Source: Pomphorhynchus laevis (taxonomy: Eukaryota; Acanthocephala; Palaeacanthocephala; Echinorhynchida; Pomphorhynchidae). Taken from it: a stretch of DNA of 64,000 nt. The DNA is taken from the NCBI GenBank assembly GCA_012934845.2, contig WNNJ02001850.1, positions 1 to 64,000 on the forward strand, in the 5' to 3' direction. How positions within the stretch are numbered: the stretch's first letter is position 1; each line of letters starts with the position of its first letter. Of this stretch, positions 33,061-43,857 are shown one piece after another. The position numbers were made by a program, and so were the translations under genes. Below the pieces are notes generated by a model. It did no database searches. It saw nothing but the letters and a program-made list of their open reading frames with translations, and was not told where the DNA came from.

Positions 33061-33289
33061 GAAATTTCATGCATTGCAACCAAAATATATTAAACTGAAT
33101 AACGATTTTTTAAGTATTTCAAGTATATGTCATGATTTGGTTATTTTTAAGTAAATTTGATAATTTAATTAAGTCAAATTTTACATTATTGAAAAAAATT
33201 TTTAAACAATATTTAATCTATTAAAATTAGTATGTAATTCAAAGCATCTTGGTAATCACAAACACAGAAGGTGTTTGTTAACAATTTTT

Positions 33290-34140
33290 TTTAAAAGGTG
33301 AACAAATTTATTTACGTAGCCTTATTTTTTAAAAGATAAAATTGATGATAAAGAAGGGATAGTTAAAGATATCAACATTAAATTAACGACATGTAAAATT
33401 ATTATTAATTTATATCAAGAGATGACTTATTTCACTTAAGCAATAATATCAAGTAGTCGTTAATTTACTAGATAATCAAAGCAACTAAGTGAGTTTATGA
33501 ATTTAATATAATTATAACATTTAAATAAAATAATATTGAAAAATAATAAATAAAAATAGAAACGGTAAATCAGTAAATCAAAATTTAATAATTAGATAAT
33601 AAACAATGATAAATAATCGTAATTGGATTTAGTAAGTTTTATATCGAGTTAAAAAAATTGAAATTAAAAATAAAAGCAATGTGTATAAATTGACTCATAA
33701 ATAAGAGACGTATCAGATTAAGGATTAGATATCTTCAAGAGAAACTACTATGGTATCAGATTTTAACAATAAAAACTTGACCCAACTCAAAAGCGGGGCT
33801 TATTTATGAAAAATAACGGATATATAAAGATATGAACATTAAATAACCGGCAATAAAAATTAAAATTAATTTATATCAAGAGATGACTTAAATTTACAAG
33901 AAACATCCTAACAAAAAAACATTTTTTTATACTATATACTATTAAATGTAGTAAATAAAATAAAGCAATTTCAAGAATTGCCATAGTGTGTAATGATAAT
34001 GGCTTTATTCAAAATCATGTAAATAATTTAATTGATACATATTTTAAACTAGGGTACTTTAGGAATAAAAACAAAAAGAAATAGTTAAATATATAAATCA
34101 ACAAAATATTATTAAAAATAAATATAAATTCTTATTCTCG
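33290..34140 (+). mobile_element. Diverged Naiad-subfamily 3' fragments
   Basis: GGTGAACAAATTTATTTACG, GATGATAAAGAAGGGATAGT and ATATCAACATTAAATTAACG match the RT thumb-coding region (DKEGVYLDMNIKLT) in the plus direction, then 3' UTR-like sequence (AAGGATTAGATATCTTCAAG, complement orientation) and another thumb piece (CAAAATCATGTAAATAATTT, AACTAGGGTACTTTAG). The pieces are mixed and some are inverted. No frame is open. Confidence 0.65.
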
Positions 34141-34400
34141 ATGCTCACAAACAAAAGTGTGTGGGCGTAAATTTTCACAATTTTCATTGATTTGAATAAA
34201 ACTAAAATAATATATCTAACTTTGGGTGCTCGAGCAATGCATCAGGTTACTTTGCACTATAATCTGGTATCGAGTTCATCGTACTAGTCACCCGAAACGA
34301 TATCTCGAGCATCTTTTATGCATTTTAGATATGTTAATGTATCAACAACTGCTCGGTTTTGAACCGATAATTTAAACGTCTGATATTTATGACCATCTAC
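34140..34400 (+). repeat. tRNA-like satellite unit, second subfamily
   Basis: The clearest second-subfamily unit: GGGTGCTCGAGCAATGCATC, AGGTTACTTTGCACTATAAT, CTGGTATCGAGTTCATCGTA, CTAGTCACCC. The 70-nt core closes GGGTG with CACCC and pairs CAGGTTA with TAATCTG. Confidence 0.8.
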
Positions 34401-34559
34401 CTTTATTTTTAAAATTTCCGATATTTATTTTTGATAAATATCAGATCAGTATACTGAGTCTACGTGCTTTTTACTATCGAAAATAACAAAAATAAATTAA
34501 AATTATAAAACATTAAATAATAAATAATAATTAATTAATAATTATTTATTTATAATAAA

Positions 34560-35450
34560 TTTTATTTAATTTATATTTTATAGGTAACAATAAAAAATTG
34601 AAATTTAAATAACAATTAATATTTAAAAATTGACTTATAAATAACAGATAATGTATTAGAATAAGCATTAGAGGTCATCATTTTCTGTTCCTATTACTAG
34701 ACCCAGCATATCAGCGTGGTTAAATAAATGATAATGATGTGATAATGAAAATGGCATATTTCCTCTGATAAAATTTGTTAATCTAGTATCTTATTGTAAT
34801 ACAAAGTATATTATTTCATAATCATCCATAAAAAGTGTTCGCTTAAGGCTTAGAGCGAAAAATTTTTGATTTTTATAAATCAAGAAAATATTGAAAATAA
34901 ATTTGAACTCTTTAACGAAATTTTTTTATGGATAATTAATAATATATTTTGTACTATAATAATACACGAGATAATCAGATAAAATAGGCCATTATCATGT
35001 ATTTTAAACCTCTGCTATGTGAGGTCTATGAATAGTATGTATATAAATATACATTCAAAATAGTCTTGGTGATATAAAGAATATATACATTTGTGAGATA
35101 ATATATTATTCAATAGGTGATAAATTAAGGATATATTAAGACATGAACATTAAATTAACGTAAATTAAAATTATAATTAATTTATATCAAAAATATGACT
35201 TAAATTTACAAGAAATAGTTTTGCATGGACATGCATTCATACCATATAATATAAAATATAATACATTTAATAATTACAATTAAAGAATTGCAACAATTTG
35301 TAACGATATTAGCTTTCTTCAAAATCATTTTAATAATTTTATAGATGCATATTGTAAACAAGATTACTATAAAAATACCATCAAACAGAAAATTGTAAAA
35401 TATATTAATCAACACAATAATATTAAAAATAAATTTAAAATCATTAGCGG
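34560..35450. mobile_element. Diverged Naiad-subfamily fragments
   Basis: 34620-34830 is a minus-sense 3' UTR piece (GAATAAGCATTAGAGGTCAT, GTATTTCCTCT-like). 34850-35010 and 35100-35450 are plus-sense thumb and 3' UTR pieces (ACATGAACATTAAATTAACG, GCAACAATTTGTAACGATAT, AACACAATAATATTAAAAAT). All are non-coding by now. Confidence 0.6.
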
Positions 35451-36210
35451 ATATTATTACGACTATCTACTCGTAACTTGAAGTAAATATCCTCAAATAT
35501 TTACTTATATTTTAAAGGTAACATATTAAAATTTGTGAGAAACCTCTCTTTTATAAAAATAACGCGTTAGCTTTAACTTTTGGGGCTCGAGCATTGTATT
35601 ATGTTACTAGTAACCATGATCACGTATCGAGTTCATCCTACTAGTCATCCGAAAATATATATCGGGCATCTTTAAATCACATTTTAGATATTTTATTTTT
35701 ATGAAATAAGGTCGATTTTTGTACATATATTTTTGATAATCAGATATTTCCGACTATCTACTCGTATCTTGAAAATTACATTAAAATTTACGGAATATAT
35801 TTTTGATTGAAATTTCATGCATTGCAACCAAAATATATTAAACTGAATAACGATTTTTTAAGTATTTCAAGTATATGTCATGATTTGGTTATTTTTAAGT
35901 AAATTTGATAATTTAATTAAGTCAAATTTTACATTATTGAAAAAAATTTTTAAACAATATTTAATTTATTAAAATTAATATGTAATTTATGATATTGGTA
36001 AACACAAACACAGAAAGTATTTGCTAATAATTTTTATTCAAAAAGTGAACAAATTTATTTAAGTAGCTTTATTATTAAAAGATCATATTGATGATAAAGA
36101 AGGGATAGTTAAAGATATCAACATTAAATTAACGACATGTAAAATTATTATTAATTTATATCAAGAAATGACTTATTTCGCTTAAGCAATAATATCAAGT
36201 AGTCGTTAAC
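35430..36210 (+). repeat. Second tandem copy of 32690-33480
   Basis: From CGGATATTATT-CGAC through the CTCGAGCATTG satellite unit (35575) to CTTAAGCAATAATATCAAGT it repeats 32690-33480 with few changes. It ends exactly where the Gypsy fossil begins, so that element or a rearrangement carrying it cut this copy. Confidence 0.8.
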
Positions 36211-38390
36211 TGTTCCAATTTATACGCATTCCATTAGGACTCAGCAACGCCCCAGCAGTGTTTCAACGTACTATGGATAAAATTATCAACCAAGAGAAGT
36301 TGAAAGGAGTATTTGCATATCTCGATGATATGATAATATGAGGACATACTCGTGCAGACCACGATGATAATCTGGACAAGCTCAAGCGTGTAATTGCCAA
36401 ATACAATATATCGTTTAATTCCGATAAATGCATTTACGGTGTCGATAGCATAAATGTCCTAGGAGTTCTTATTTCGAAGGGGCGAATCCGACCTGACCCA
36501 CAACGGACAAGATGTCTTCTCGAAATGGAGCCACCTGCAACACAAGTCGAATTAAAGCGATTACTTGGATTATTCGCTTATTATTCAAAATGGATATCAA
36601 AGTTTTCTGAAAAGGTAAGACCTTTATTAGACGTCAACATTTTTCCCTTGACTGAAGAAAAAATCAAAGTATTTGATTCTATCCGCAAGGATATAGCAGA
36701 CTCGGTCCTAGCAACAATCAGATATGACTTGACATTGATGGTCGAAACTGATGCTTAATGTCACACTGTCGCAGCTGTTCTGTCACAGGACGGGAAACCT
36801 GTTGCCTTTATGTCTAAGACTTTACACGGCAGTGCGAAAAATTATTCAGCTCTGGAGAAGGAAGCTCTAGCCATAGTTGAAGCGCTAAAAGAATGGCGGC
36901 ATTTCCTTATTGGTCGACACTTTCAATTGTTAACAGACCAGAAAAGTGTAGCATATATATTCGATACTTTTTACAAAAGTTCGATAAAAAACGAAAAAAT
37001 GATTCGATAGAGGGTCGAGCTTGCTCCGTTTCGATTTGATGTCAGTTACCGTCCTGGAATCCGTAATGTCTCAGCTGATGTCTTTTCTCGAATAAACTGC
37101 TCTGCTGTTGCTGGTCCTACGAGATTGCGTGAGGTTCACGAGTCATTGTGTCACCCTGGTGTAACGCGACTATACCATTTCGTTCGAAACAGGAATCTGC
37201 CATTTTCAGTAGAAGATGTTAGAAGCATAATTAAAGATTGCAAAACTTGTTCGCTACTGAAGCCGATATATTACAAACCACAAAATTCTCATTTGATAAA
37301 GGCGACCATGCCTTTCGAGCGAATTTCGATGGATTTTTAAGGTCCACTGCCAACAAATTCGCGTGATCAGTATTTATTGATGTTGATAGACGAATATTCG
37401 AGATACCCATTTGGGTTTGCGTGTCCCGATACATCAACCTCTACAATAATAAAATGTCTTGATCAGTTATTTTATATATTCGGACTGACATCATATGTTC
37501 ATTCCGACCGCGGATCAGGCTTTATCTCAAAAGAACTCAAAAGCCACCTCACAAGCATCAATGTTGCCAGTAGTCACAGCAGTCCGTACAATCCTACAGG
37601 GAATGGACAAATTGAGAAATATAATGGCATAGTATGGAAAGCTAACGAACTAGACCTCAAAACGAGGAACTTACATATATCGGAGTGAGAAAGATCGTTA
37701 CCACGTGCATTGAACGCAATCAGATCCTTGATTTCTACTGAAACTAATACAACACCACATGATCGTCTTTTTCATTCCAACGACGAACACCGTCTGGTCA
37801 GTCATTACCTGAGTGGTTGCACAAAGATGAATCAGTGGTATTACAAAGGCATCCGAGAGTGAGCAAATATGACCCGTCAACCGAAGTTGTAGAGATTATC
37901 GACATCGACCCACATTATGCTCAAGTCAGACACAGTGACGGTAAGGAGAGCACTGTTTCGGTCAAGCACCTGTCACGTTATTCTAAAGAAAAAGGAAACA
38001 CGGACCAAGATAAAGAAAATTACGAAGGCAGTGAGCGAATAGGAGATAGCATCGACAGTGTACATGAACGTTCTGAAAATGATTCACCCGGACACATCAA
38101 TAAAGATCACGACAACGACTCATCTGACTCAAACAATGAACAACAATGTATCGACCAATGTCATTGAAGCATCGAACCGATACCCAGCCTAATCTTCCGA
38201 CGTTCAGGACGAACTCGACGTCAACCTACATATCTAAGCGATTATGTGGTGGGAGAAAATGATGTGACATGAAGACCATTATTCGTTACATTAACCATGT
38301 CACAATAACCTATTTATTATATTCTGTTTGTTTAGAGATTGTTCAAATAAAGCTGCATAAATCGATTTCAGTTCATGTTCCGTTATACTA
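36211..38390 (+). mobile_element. Ty3/Gypsy-like LTR retrotransposon fossil (pol and 3' end)
   Basis: Parts in order: second half of the reverse transcriptase, RNase H (HFQLLTDQKSVAYIF), zinc-binding and core integrase (HESLCHPGVTRLYHFVRNRN, LMLIDEYSRYPFGFACPD, YNPTGNGQIEKYNG), and the C-terminal tail (HPRVSKYDPSTEVVEIIDID, YAQVRHSDGKESTV) with an Asp/Ser-rich end and RSGRTRRQPTY-like terminus. An LTR-like 3' stretch with AATAAA may follow to about 38390. Gag, protease and the 5' LTR are absent. It is broken, with a handful of disruptions, and looks younger than the fossil at 28870. Confidence 0.85.
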
Positions 38391-39360
38391 TCTTATTGGC
38401 TATGATAAATGATTTACGTGGTAATCATCTGAACATATTTAATATATAATATATAATTAAAATTAATAATTAATAATTTAAAGTATAATTTATATTATAA
38501 AATATTAAATTATATATTATAATTATACTTTTTTCGATATAATTTTTAATAAAAAAAGATAAATACGGGAGAAAGTTTGTCTTTTTCGTAGAGAAATGTC
38601 ATTCTGTTATCAAGACTGGCTGCTACCACCAGCCTACCATGTGCTTGCCCTTTGGAGCCGTCGCCAGAACGCTGAAGCATTTCCACGTTGGATGGCGATG
38701 CTAACGTTTTGGAGGAGGTATGAAGTAGCACGTGAATCCCCGGTAACGTGCTTCAATTATAATTATATATTATAATTCCAATTAATAATTTGTAATTTCT
38801 TATTATAAAATTAATAAAAATATACAAAGATGGTTCACCAGCTAAAAACGAGGATGAAAATGTGATTTGATCTAAATGCATTATTCCAAAGAACTTTTCT
38901 GATGAATAAAGAAAAATGTCTTAAATTTTGTTTAATAATTGAATCATGAGTATCGTCACATTCAATGTTAAATTGAATTATTTAAATTAAATTATTTCAA
39001 CTAGATAGGTTATGACAACATCTAAATTCATTGTATTCATAATATCATTGTTTAAGATATCATTTGGATACTGTATTATTCACACTAGGCAATCAGGTCG
39101 TCAAAGAACTTTATTTAAATGCTTATAGTTCAATGAGCCATATATGAGCTTTGCTATCAAAAATCTGTTTTTTTTTGTTAAGCACTCCATTTAACTTTTC
39201 GTATGATCATTTATTTTTAGTAAATAGGATGTAATATTATGCAAATAGCAATAAACCAACTAGTTCGCAATACGTGACCTGTAAACCCTTACCTTCGACG
39301 ATATCCCGAGCATCATTTTAGACGTAACAAACATTTCTAACTGATATTTACAAATGTCTA
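38391..39360. other. AT-rich DNA with one GC-rich island
   Basis: 38565-38757 stands out: it contains GCTACCACCAGCCTACCATG, GCCCTTTGGAGCCGTCGCCA and TTTTGGAGGAGGTATGAAGT, and one minus-strand frame is open for 61 codons (MLLHTSSKTLASPSNVEMLQ). It looks like the leader or an exon of an element I cannot name. The remainder is featureless. Confidence 0.4.
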
Positions 39361-39369
39361 ATTATATCA

Positions 39370-39620
39370 CCATAGAAAACATGAAGTGTGTGGGCGTAAA
39401 TTTTTATATTTTAACCGATTTGGATCAAAATAAGAAGTAAGCTAAAAATTTGGGTGCTCAAGCAACGCATAGGATTACTTGTCGCTTAAATTTAGTAATG
39501 GTTCATATCCTTCTAATCACCCAAAACGATATCTCGAGAATGTTTTTTAAATTTTTGTTTTTTATTTTTATGAAATAAGCTAGTTTTTTGTTCAGATATT
39601 TTAGACAAGCTAATATTTTT
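39370..39620 (+). repeat. tRNA-like satellite unit
   Basis: GTGTGTGGGCGTAAATTTTT lead, then GGGTGCTCAAGCAACGCATA, GGATTACTTGTCGCTTAAAT, TTAGTAATGG and TAATCACCC. The ATTACT/AGTAAT stem differs from GTTACT/AGTAAC elsewhere by changes on both sides. Confidence 0.8.
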
Positions 39621-39719
39621 ACAGTATAAAATTAATCGGAATAAACTATTGAAAACATAATAATTAACTCATTAAAAATTAAATCTTCTTAAATAAATAT
39701 TTAATTCATCTCATTTTGA

Positions 39720-39960
39720 TAAACACAAAAGTTGTGGGCGTAAATTTCATATTTTATATCGATTTGTATAAAAATAAGAAATTAAAGCTTAGTGTGGGTG
39801 CTCGAGCAATGCATCGGGTTACTTGTCGCTCAATATTAGTAACAGGTTTTCAACCTTCTAATCACCCGAAACGATATCTCGAGCATCTATTTGCATCTTT
39901 GATTTTTTTATTTTTATGAAATAAGCTAATTTATTGTACAAATATTTAAGACAGGCTTGT
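39720..39960 (+). repeat. tRNA-like satellite unit
   Basis: GTGGGCGTAAATTTCATATT lead, then GGGTGCTCGAGCAATGCATC, GGGTTACTTGTCGCTCAATA, TTAGTAACAGGTTTTCAACC, TTCTAATCACCC. The 72-nt core pairs GGGTG/CACCC, GTTACT/AGTAAC and AGGTT/AACCT. Confidence 0.8.
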
Positions 39961-40194
39961 ATTTTTATAGTTTTGTTTTTATAGAAACAATATAATTTTT
40001 TTTATATTTTTGTAATTTTTTATAATTTTTTATATTCTTTTATAATTTTCTCGGTATAAAATTAAAATTAAACAGAAAATCGTCTTGTTTTTATATATGC
40101 ATATAATTTTTTATAATTTTTTAATTTTTTATATTGAAATAATTTTTTTATAATTTTTGCGGTATAATTTTTTTCCCGATGACCTCTAATCATT

Positions 40195-40315
40195 ATTATA
40201 ATACTATATAATATTAAATATTACATTAAATAATGAAATTTTAAGAATTGCTATATGTAATGATATTGACTTTCTTCAAAATCATTTAAATAATTTGATC
40301 GATACATACAAAATG
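40195..40315 (+). mobile_element. Naiad RT thumb fragment
   Basis: It reads NEILRIAICNDIDFLQ and NHLNNLIDTY, matching the thumb of the long copies. It is short, isolated and moderately diverged. Confidence 0.7.
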
Positions 40316-40739
40316 TTTCTGAGATAACATACAATTTCAGTTGCGCTTGCTTCACTCGCGGAAAATCTTCTCCATAAAGATCAATATTATTAATATTGTG
40401 AATATTAATTACTAACACGAGTTGTACTCCTTCAGTGGATGGTTTGATATTATCCTCTTGTGGTTGTATGAATTCTATCAGCATCACTGTACACTACAAT
40501 CAGCGTGGGTGGACCTCATCAGCAGTGAGTCCACGCCTACATTTCGTGTTTTGGTCCTGTCCACTACACACCGATTTTTATTCCTTCCTTATACGAAATG
40601 TTCACCGGACAGTAAACCGTAAGCTGTCATGTTAATCATGTTAAAAATTGTTTTGGTGATATAAAGAATATATACAAGCTTAAGCATACATAGCGTTATA
40701 AAAGGGGAAACCGCAACAATATTTCACGTAAATTACACG

Positions 40740-42235
40740 TATTATCTCATGCCAGCTGATCGACATTGTATACGAGATAATGACGTCCACAGCCTGGTCA
40801 GGAAAACAAATTATGAATCAATCGGCAGGAAAACAAATTATGAATCAACCGGGTATATTCGGGATGATATCGTGTCGGAAAAAGGACAATGCAGCTCATA
40901 TTGTCGACTTTTCTGCTTAACCTTCAAAGGACAAATACACCGACATGGTCCATCTTCAGGCAACCATTGTTCATGTCAAACGCCTACTTCCATAAATATT
41001 TCAGCATCACTTAATGCTTAGGCTGACAACACACTTTCAGGAGAGCAATGAGAAACCACGTTTTTGGACGCTACCAGTCCGTTGGTGCGACGAATTCCCA
41101 GAAATGCCAGGCCTCAGGTAGCTACAACTCTTTCGATCATACTCTCTGATATTGCGAGGGACTACCAGAGGGAAGATACCTGGATTAAACTGTTGATGTT
41201 CGCAAGAAAGGTTATTAGCGTGCCTGTAATAACTGAGGAAAAGACAATTACAGTTTGTCTCATTAGATAAAAGCGGTCTGTCTCAAATTCGTTGATATGA
41301 CATCAACGAATTATGACGCTGTGACGCGAAAGCGCGACAGACTTGGTAACACACTAAAGTAGACTGTAGCGAAGCCAATAGAAATCTTTGTCACAGAGTT
41401 TCGGAAAAACTCGGATATGGCGATGTTCACGGCGCAATCAGATTAGTGAGCGACAATGACGGAATAGTGCAATTCGACGATCGAGTTTTGACAGAACTAA
41501 GCTCCAACCACCCCCTAAGAACTAACCAATTAGGTACGACAAATACGCAAGTTCAAATTCACAGTGTACTACCTTGTGCCTTCCCTGTTATCTCTAAGGA
41601 CATCGTGTTGTCGCTCTTCGCTCATTTCCCAATGCTTCCTCTAGTGGATTGGATAGTCTCAGTCCACTACCTCTAAAAGACCTGACTGGTCCATCGTGCA
41701 GCCTTTCAGGTTATCGTCTAGTTCAATCCTTGGCTGAATTCATTACCGTCGTATTAAAATATTGTGTTCCGGAATATATAAGAAAATTTTTCTGCAGCGC
41801 TAATCTGATGGCATTGCAGGAACTTTAATGGCGGTATTCGCACGATTGATGTGGGTTGTACGTTGCGCCGCCGCGCAGTAAAGATTGTCGCACGTCGGGC
41901 ATCAAGCGATATTCTAGATAAGTTCGTGCCTCGACAATTTGGCGTTGGAATACCTAGAGGACGCCTTTATCGCGAACTACATTATCGCAAACGCCTTAGT
42001 TCCTGGAGTTGCGCTTGCCAAGTAAGACTTCATAACTCGTTCAACATTGTTAACCGTGACCACGTGATTGAAATGGTTCAAAGGGAGCTACTAGCTTACC
42101 TGACATTCATCAACCCGTGCTGTGGTGGCGATAGTCAACTTATTGCCGGATCATCAATAATTCCGTTAGCCGAAGGTGTTCAACAATAGGAGCCTCTCGG
42201 TCCTCTGATTTTCTCGCTTGCCGTAAATGAAGTTG
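40740..42235 (+). mobile_element. NeSL/Utopia-like LINE remnant with zinc finger
   Basis: An N-terminal CCHH finger is visible (YCRLFCLTFKGQIHRHGP). A linker follows (DYQREDTWIKLLMFARKVIS, matching the EAWxxLLxFPK block of this group), then RT fingers with MGCTLRRRAVKIVARRASSD and RQFGVGIPRGRLYREL (family: LGVGTPGGAEAAVHA), NSFNIVNRDHVIEMV, and AEGVQQ followed after a stop by EPLGPLIFSLAVNEVV (family: EGVQQGDPLGPLLF). The catalytic ADD region and the restriction-like endonuclease are absent because another LINE tail follows at once. Several frame breaks. R2-like is the alternative. Confidence 0.65.
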
Positions 42236-42249
42236 TCAAACTCTGCCAG

Positions 42250-42605
42250 TCACCGTGTTTAAAATCAATTACTGCCTTAGCCTTTTCGCCGATTCTCCAA
42301 AATCCATCATCCTCCCCCTACAACGAATAATCAACACCGCCGTTCGAGTGCTCTTTCGTCTCCGTCGCTTCGACCACACATCCACATATTTTGCCCAACT
42401 CTCATGGCCCACCATCCACATCCGCATCAAACTCCGCCTTCTTCTCGTTACTTTTCGTCTCATCGCTGTCGGCTCCCCATCGTTAATCAACCTTCCTTTC
42501 TTAGACGATACTCGCCCCAACTCGCTATCACTTCGTTCCTGTTCACAGTCTTGTTTTGTTGTGGTCATGTAAGCGTGCGCTGGCACGCATTTGCCACGTT
42601 AAAAT
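42250..42605 (+). mobile_element. CR1-like LINE C-terminal fragment
   Basis: An open frame reads CLSLFADSPKSIILPLQRII, NTAVRVLFRLRRFDHTSTYF, AQLSWPTIHIRIKLRLLLVT, FRLIAVGSPSLINLPFLDDT and RPNSLSLRSCSQ. This is the C-terminal block after the RT in CR1-like LINEs. It is the same family as the minus-strand scrap at 16930-17540 and abuts the NeSL-like fragment without spacer. Confidence 0.7.
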
Positions 42606-42724
42606 AAATCCTTTTTTTATTAATAATAATTATTAATCATAATATATCAGGGTACAAATTCATAATAGATCAGGGTATAATCAAATTAATTTATTTAAAT
42701 TTATATTTAAATCATCGCATCTTT

Positions 42725-43010
42725 TCAAACACAAATACCAAAGATGTGGGTGTAAATTTTCATATTTTATATCCATTCGTATCAAAACAAGAAATCTACT
42801 GTGGGTGCTCGTGCAATGCATCGGGTTACTTGTAGCTTAAATTTAGTAACGGGTGTACATCCTTCTAATCACCCGAATCAATATCGCGAGCATTTTTTGT
42901 ATCTTAGATTTTTTGATTTTTATGAAATAAGCTTGTTTTTTTTCAGATATTATAAACAGGCTGATATTTCTGAATATCCACTTATATCTTAAAAATATAA
43001 TATTTAAATA
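42725..43010 (+). repeat. tRNA-like satellite unit
   Basis: GATGTGGGTGTAAATTTTCA lead, then GGGTGCTCGTGCAATGCATC, GGGTTACTTGTAGCTTAAAT, TTAGTAACGGGTGTACATCC, TTCTAATCACCC. Its T-arm-like stem is GGGTG/CATCC rather than AGGTT/AACCT. Confidence 0.8.
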
Positions 43011-43059
43011 TTGATGAATCTTTGATTTATTAATCATTCATACATATATCAAATAATAT

Positions 43060-43240
43060 TGAATATAATACATAAAACGAGCAATACAATAGGTTACTTT
43101 GCACTAATCTGGTATCGAGTTCATCGTGCAAATCACCCGATTCGATAGCTATAACATTTTTACCGCATCTTTAATTCCATTATTATGATAGAGACATTTT
43201 TTGTACAAATATTTAGACATCCTGATAATTCCGAATATTT
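43060..43240 (+). repeat. tRNA-like satellite unit, second subfamily, decayed
   Basis: GAGCAATACAATAGGTTACT, CTAATCTGGTATCGAGTTCA, CGTGCAAATCACCCGATTCG. It lacks the GGGTGCTC start. Confidence 0.65.
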
Positions 43241-43479
43241 AAAAGATTAAAAATTCCATCAAATTTGAGATTAATGATTAATTAAAGATTTCAAATTACT
43301 AAATAATTTAAAATATAGTTATTAACTAATGAATTTTCACTTATTTCTAGTATATGCCATGATGCTGGTTATCTTAAAATCAATTAAATAATTTAATTTG
43401 GCCAAATAAAAAATAGTTAAAAACTAAATAATTTTCAAACATAATATTTAATTTATTAAACTTAATATTTAGTTCATAT

Positions 43480-43690
43480 CGCCTCAATAGAAACGAATAT
43501 GTGTTTAAGCGTAAATTTTCCTTTTTTACCGATTTGTAAATAACGAAATTAACTCTTATTATGGGTGCTCGAGAAATGCATCGAGTTACTTGCAACTATA
43601 ATCTTATATCGAGTTCGCGTGCTAGTCACTCGAAATTTAAGTACTTTTATCGCATTTATAAAATTTTATTAAAGATTGTTTATATATTTT
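43480..43690 (+). repeat. tRNA-like satellite unit, second subfamily, decayed
   Basis: GGGTGCTCGAGAAATGCATC, GAGTTACTTGCAACTATAAT, CTTATATCGAGTTCGCGTGC, TAGTCACTCGAAATT. It runs into the 180-bp repeat at 43678. Confidence 0.65.
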
Positions 43691-43857
43691 GAAAGGTCAA
43701 ATCTTTTTAAAAGTAGGAACAAGAATATTTAAATAAAATGTGTCAAAAAATGTTATCAAGTCTAATAATGCCGAGTTTATATAAATAAAATCCTTAAATT
43801 TAAACATTTTAAAAATATTGTTGGTTTATCAAATTTAATGGTTGTAGAAATCAAGTT
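43678..43857 (+). repeat. 180-bp repeat, copy 1
   Basis: From GAAAGGTCAAATCTTTTTAA through GCCGAGTTTATATAAATAAA to AATTTAATGGTTGTAGAAAT it matches 46828-47003 with few changes. The Penelope element starts immediately after this copy. Confidence 0.8.

Larger units (their letters stand above)
32555..35240 (+). repeat. Duplicon copy 1 (about 2.7 kb)
   Basis: The order satellite, Naiad 3' fragments, satellite, Naiad 3' fragments recurs at 47311-52780 at roughly 95 percent identity where I compared it by eye (for example 34140-34402 against 48508-48778). The second copy lacks about 360 bases equivalent to 33060-33420 and contains a Naiad element and a LINE tail that this copy lacks. It therefore serves as the uninterrupted reference for those events. 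Confidence 0.75.

Noticed and set aside
28870-38390. Envelope gene or intact provirus in either Gypsy fossil
   Set aside because: No envelope-like frame, no gag and no pair of LTRs could be found; both are partial and broken.
42269-42586. Minus-strand 105-codon frame opposite the LINE tail
   Set aside because: The plus strand carries the recognisable LINE C-terminal block, and the minus frame is rich in Arg and Lys as expected of an antisense shadow.
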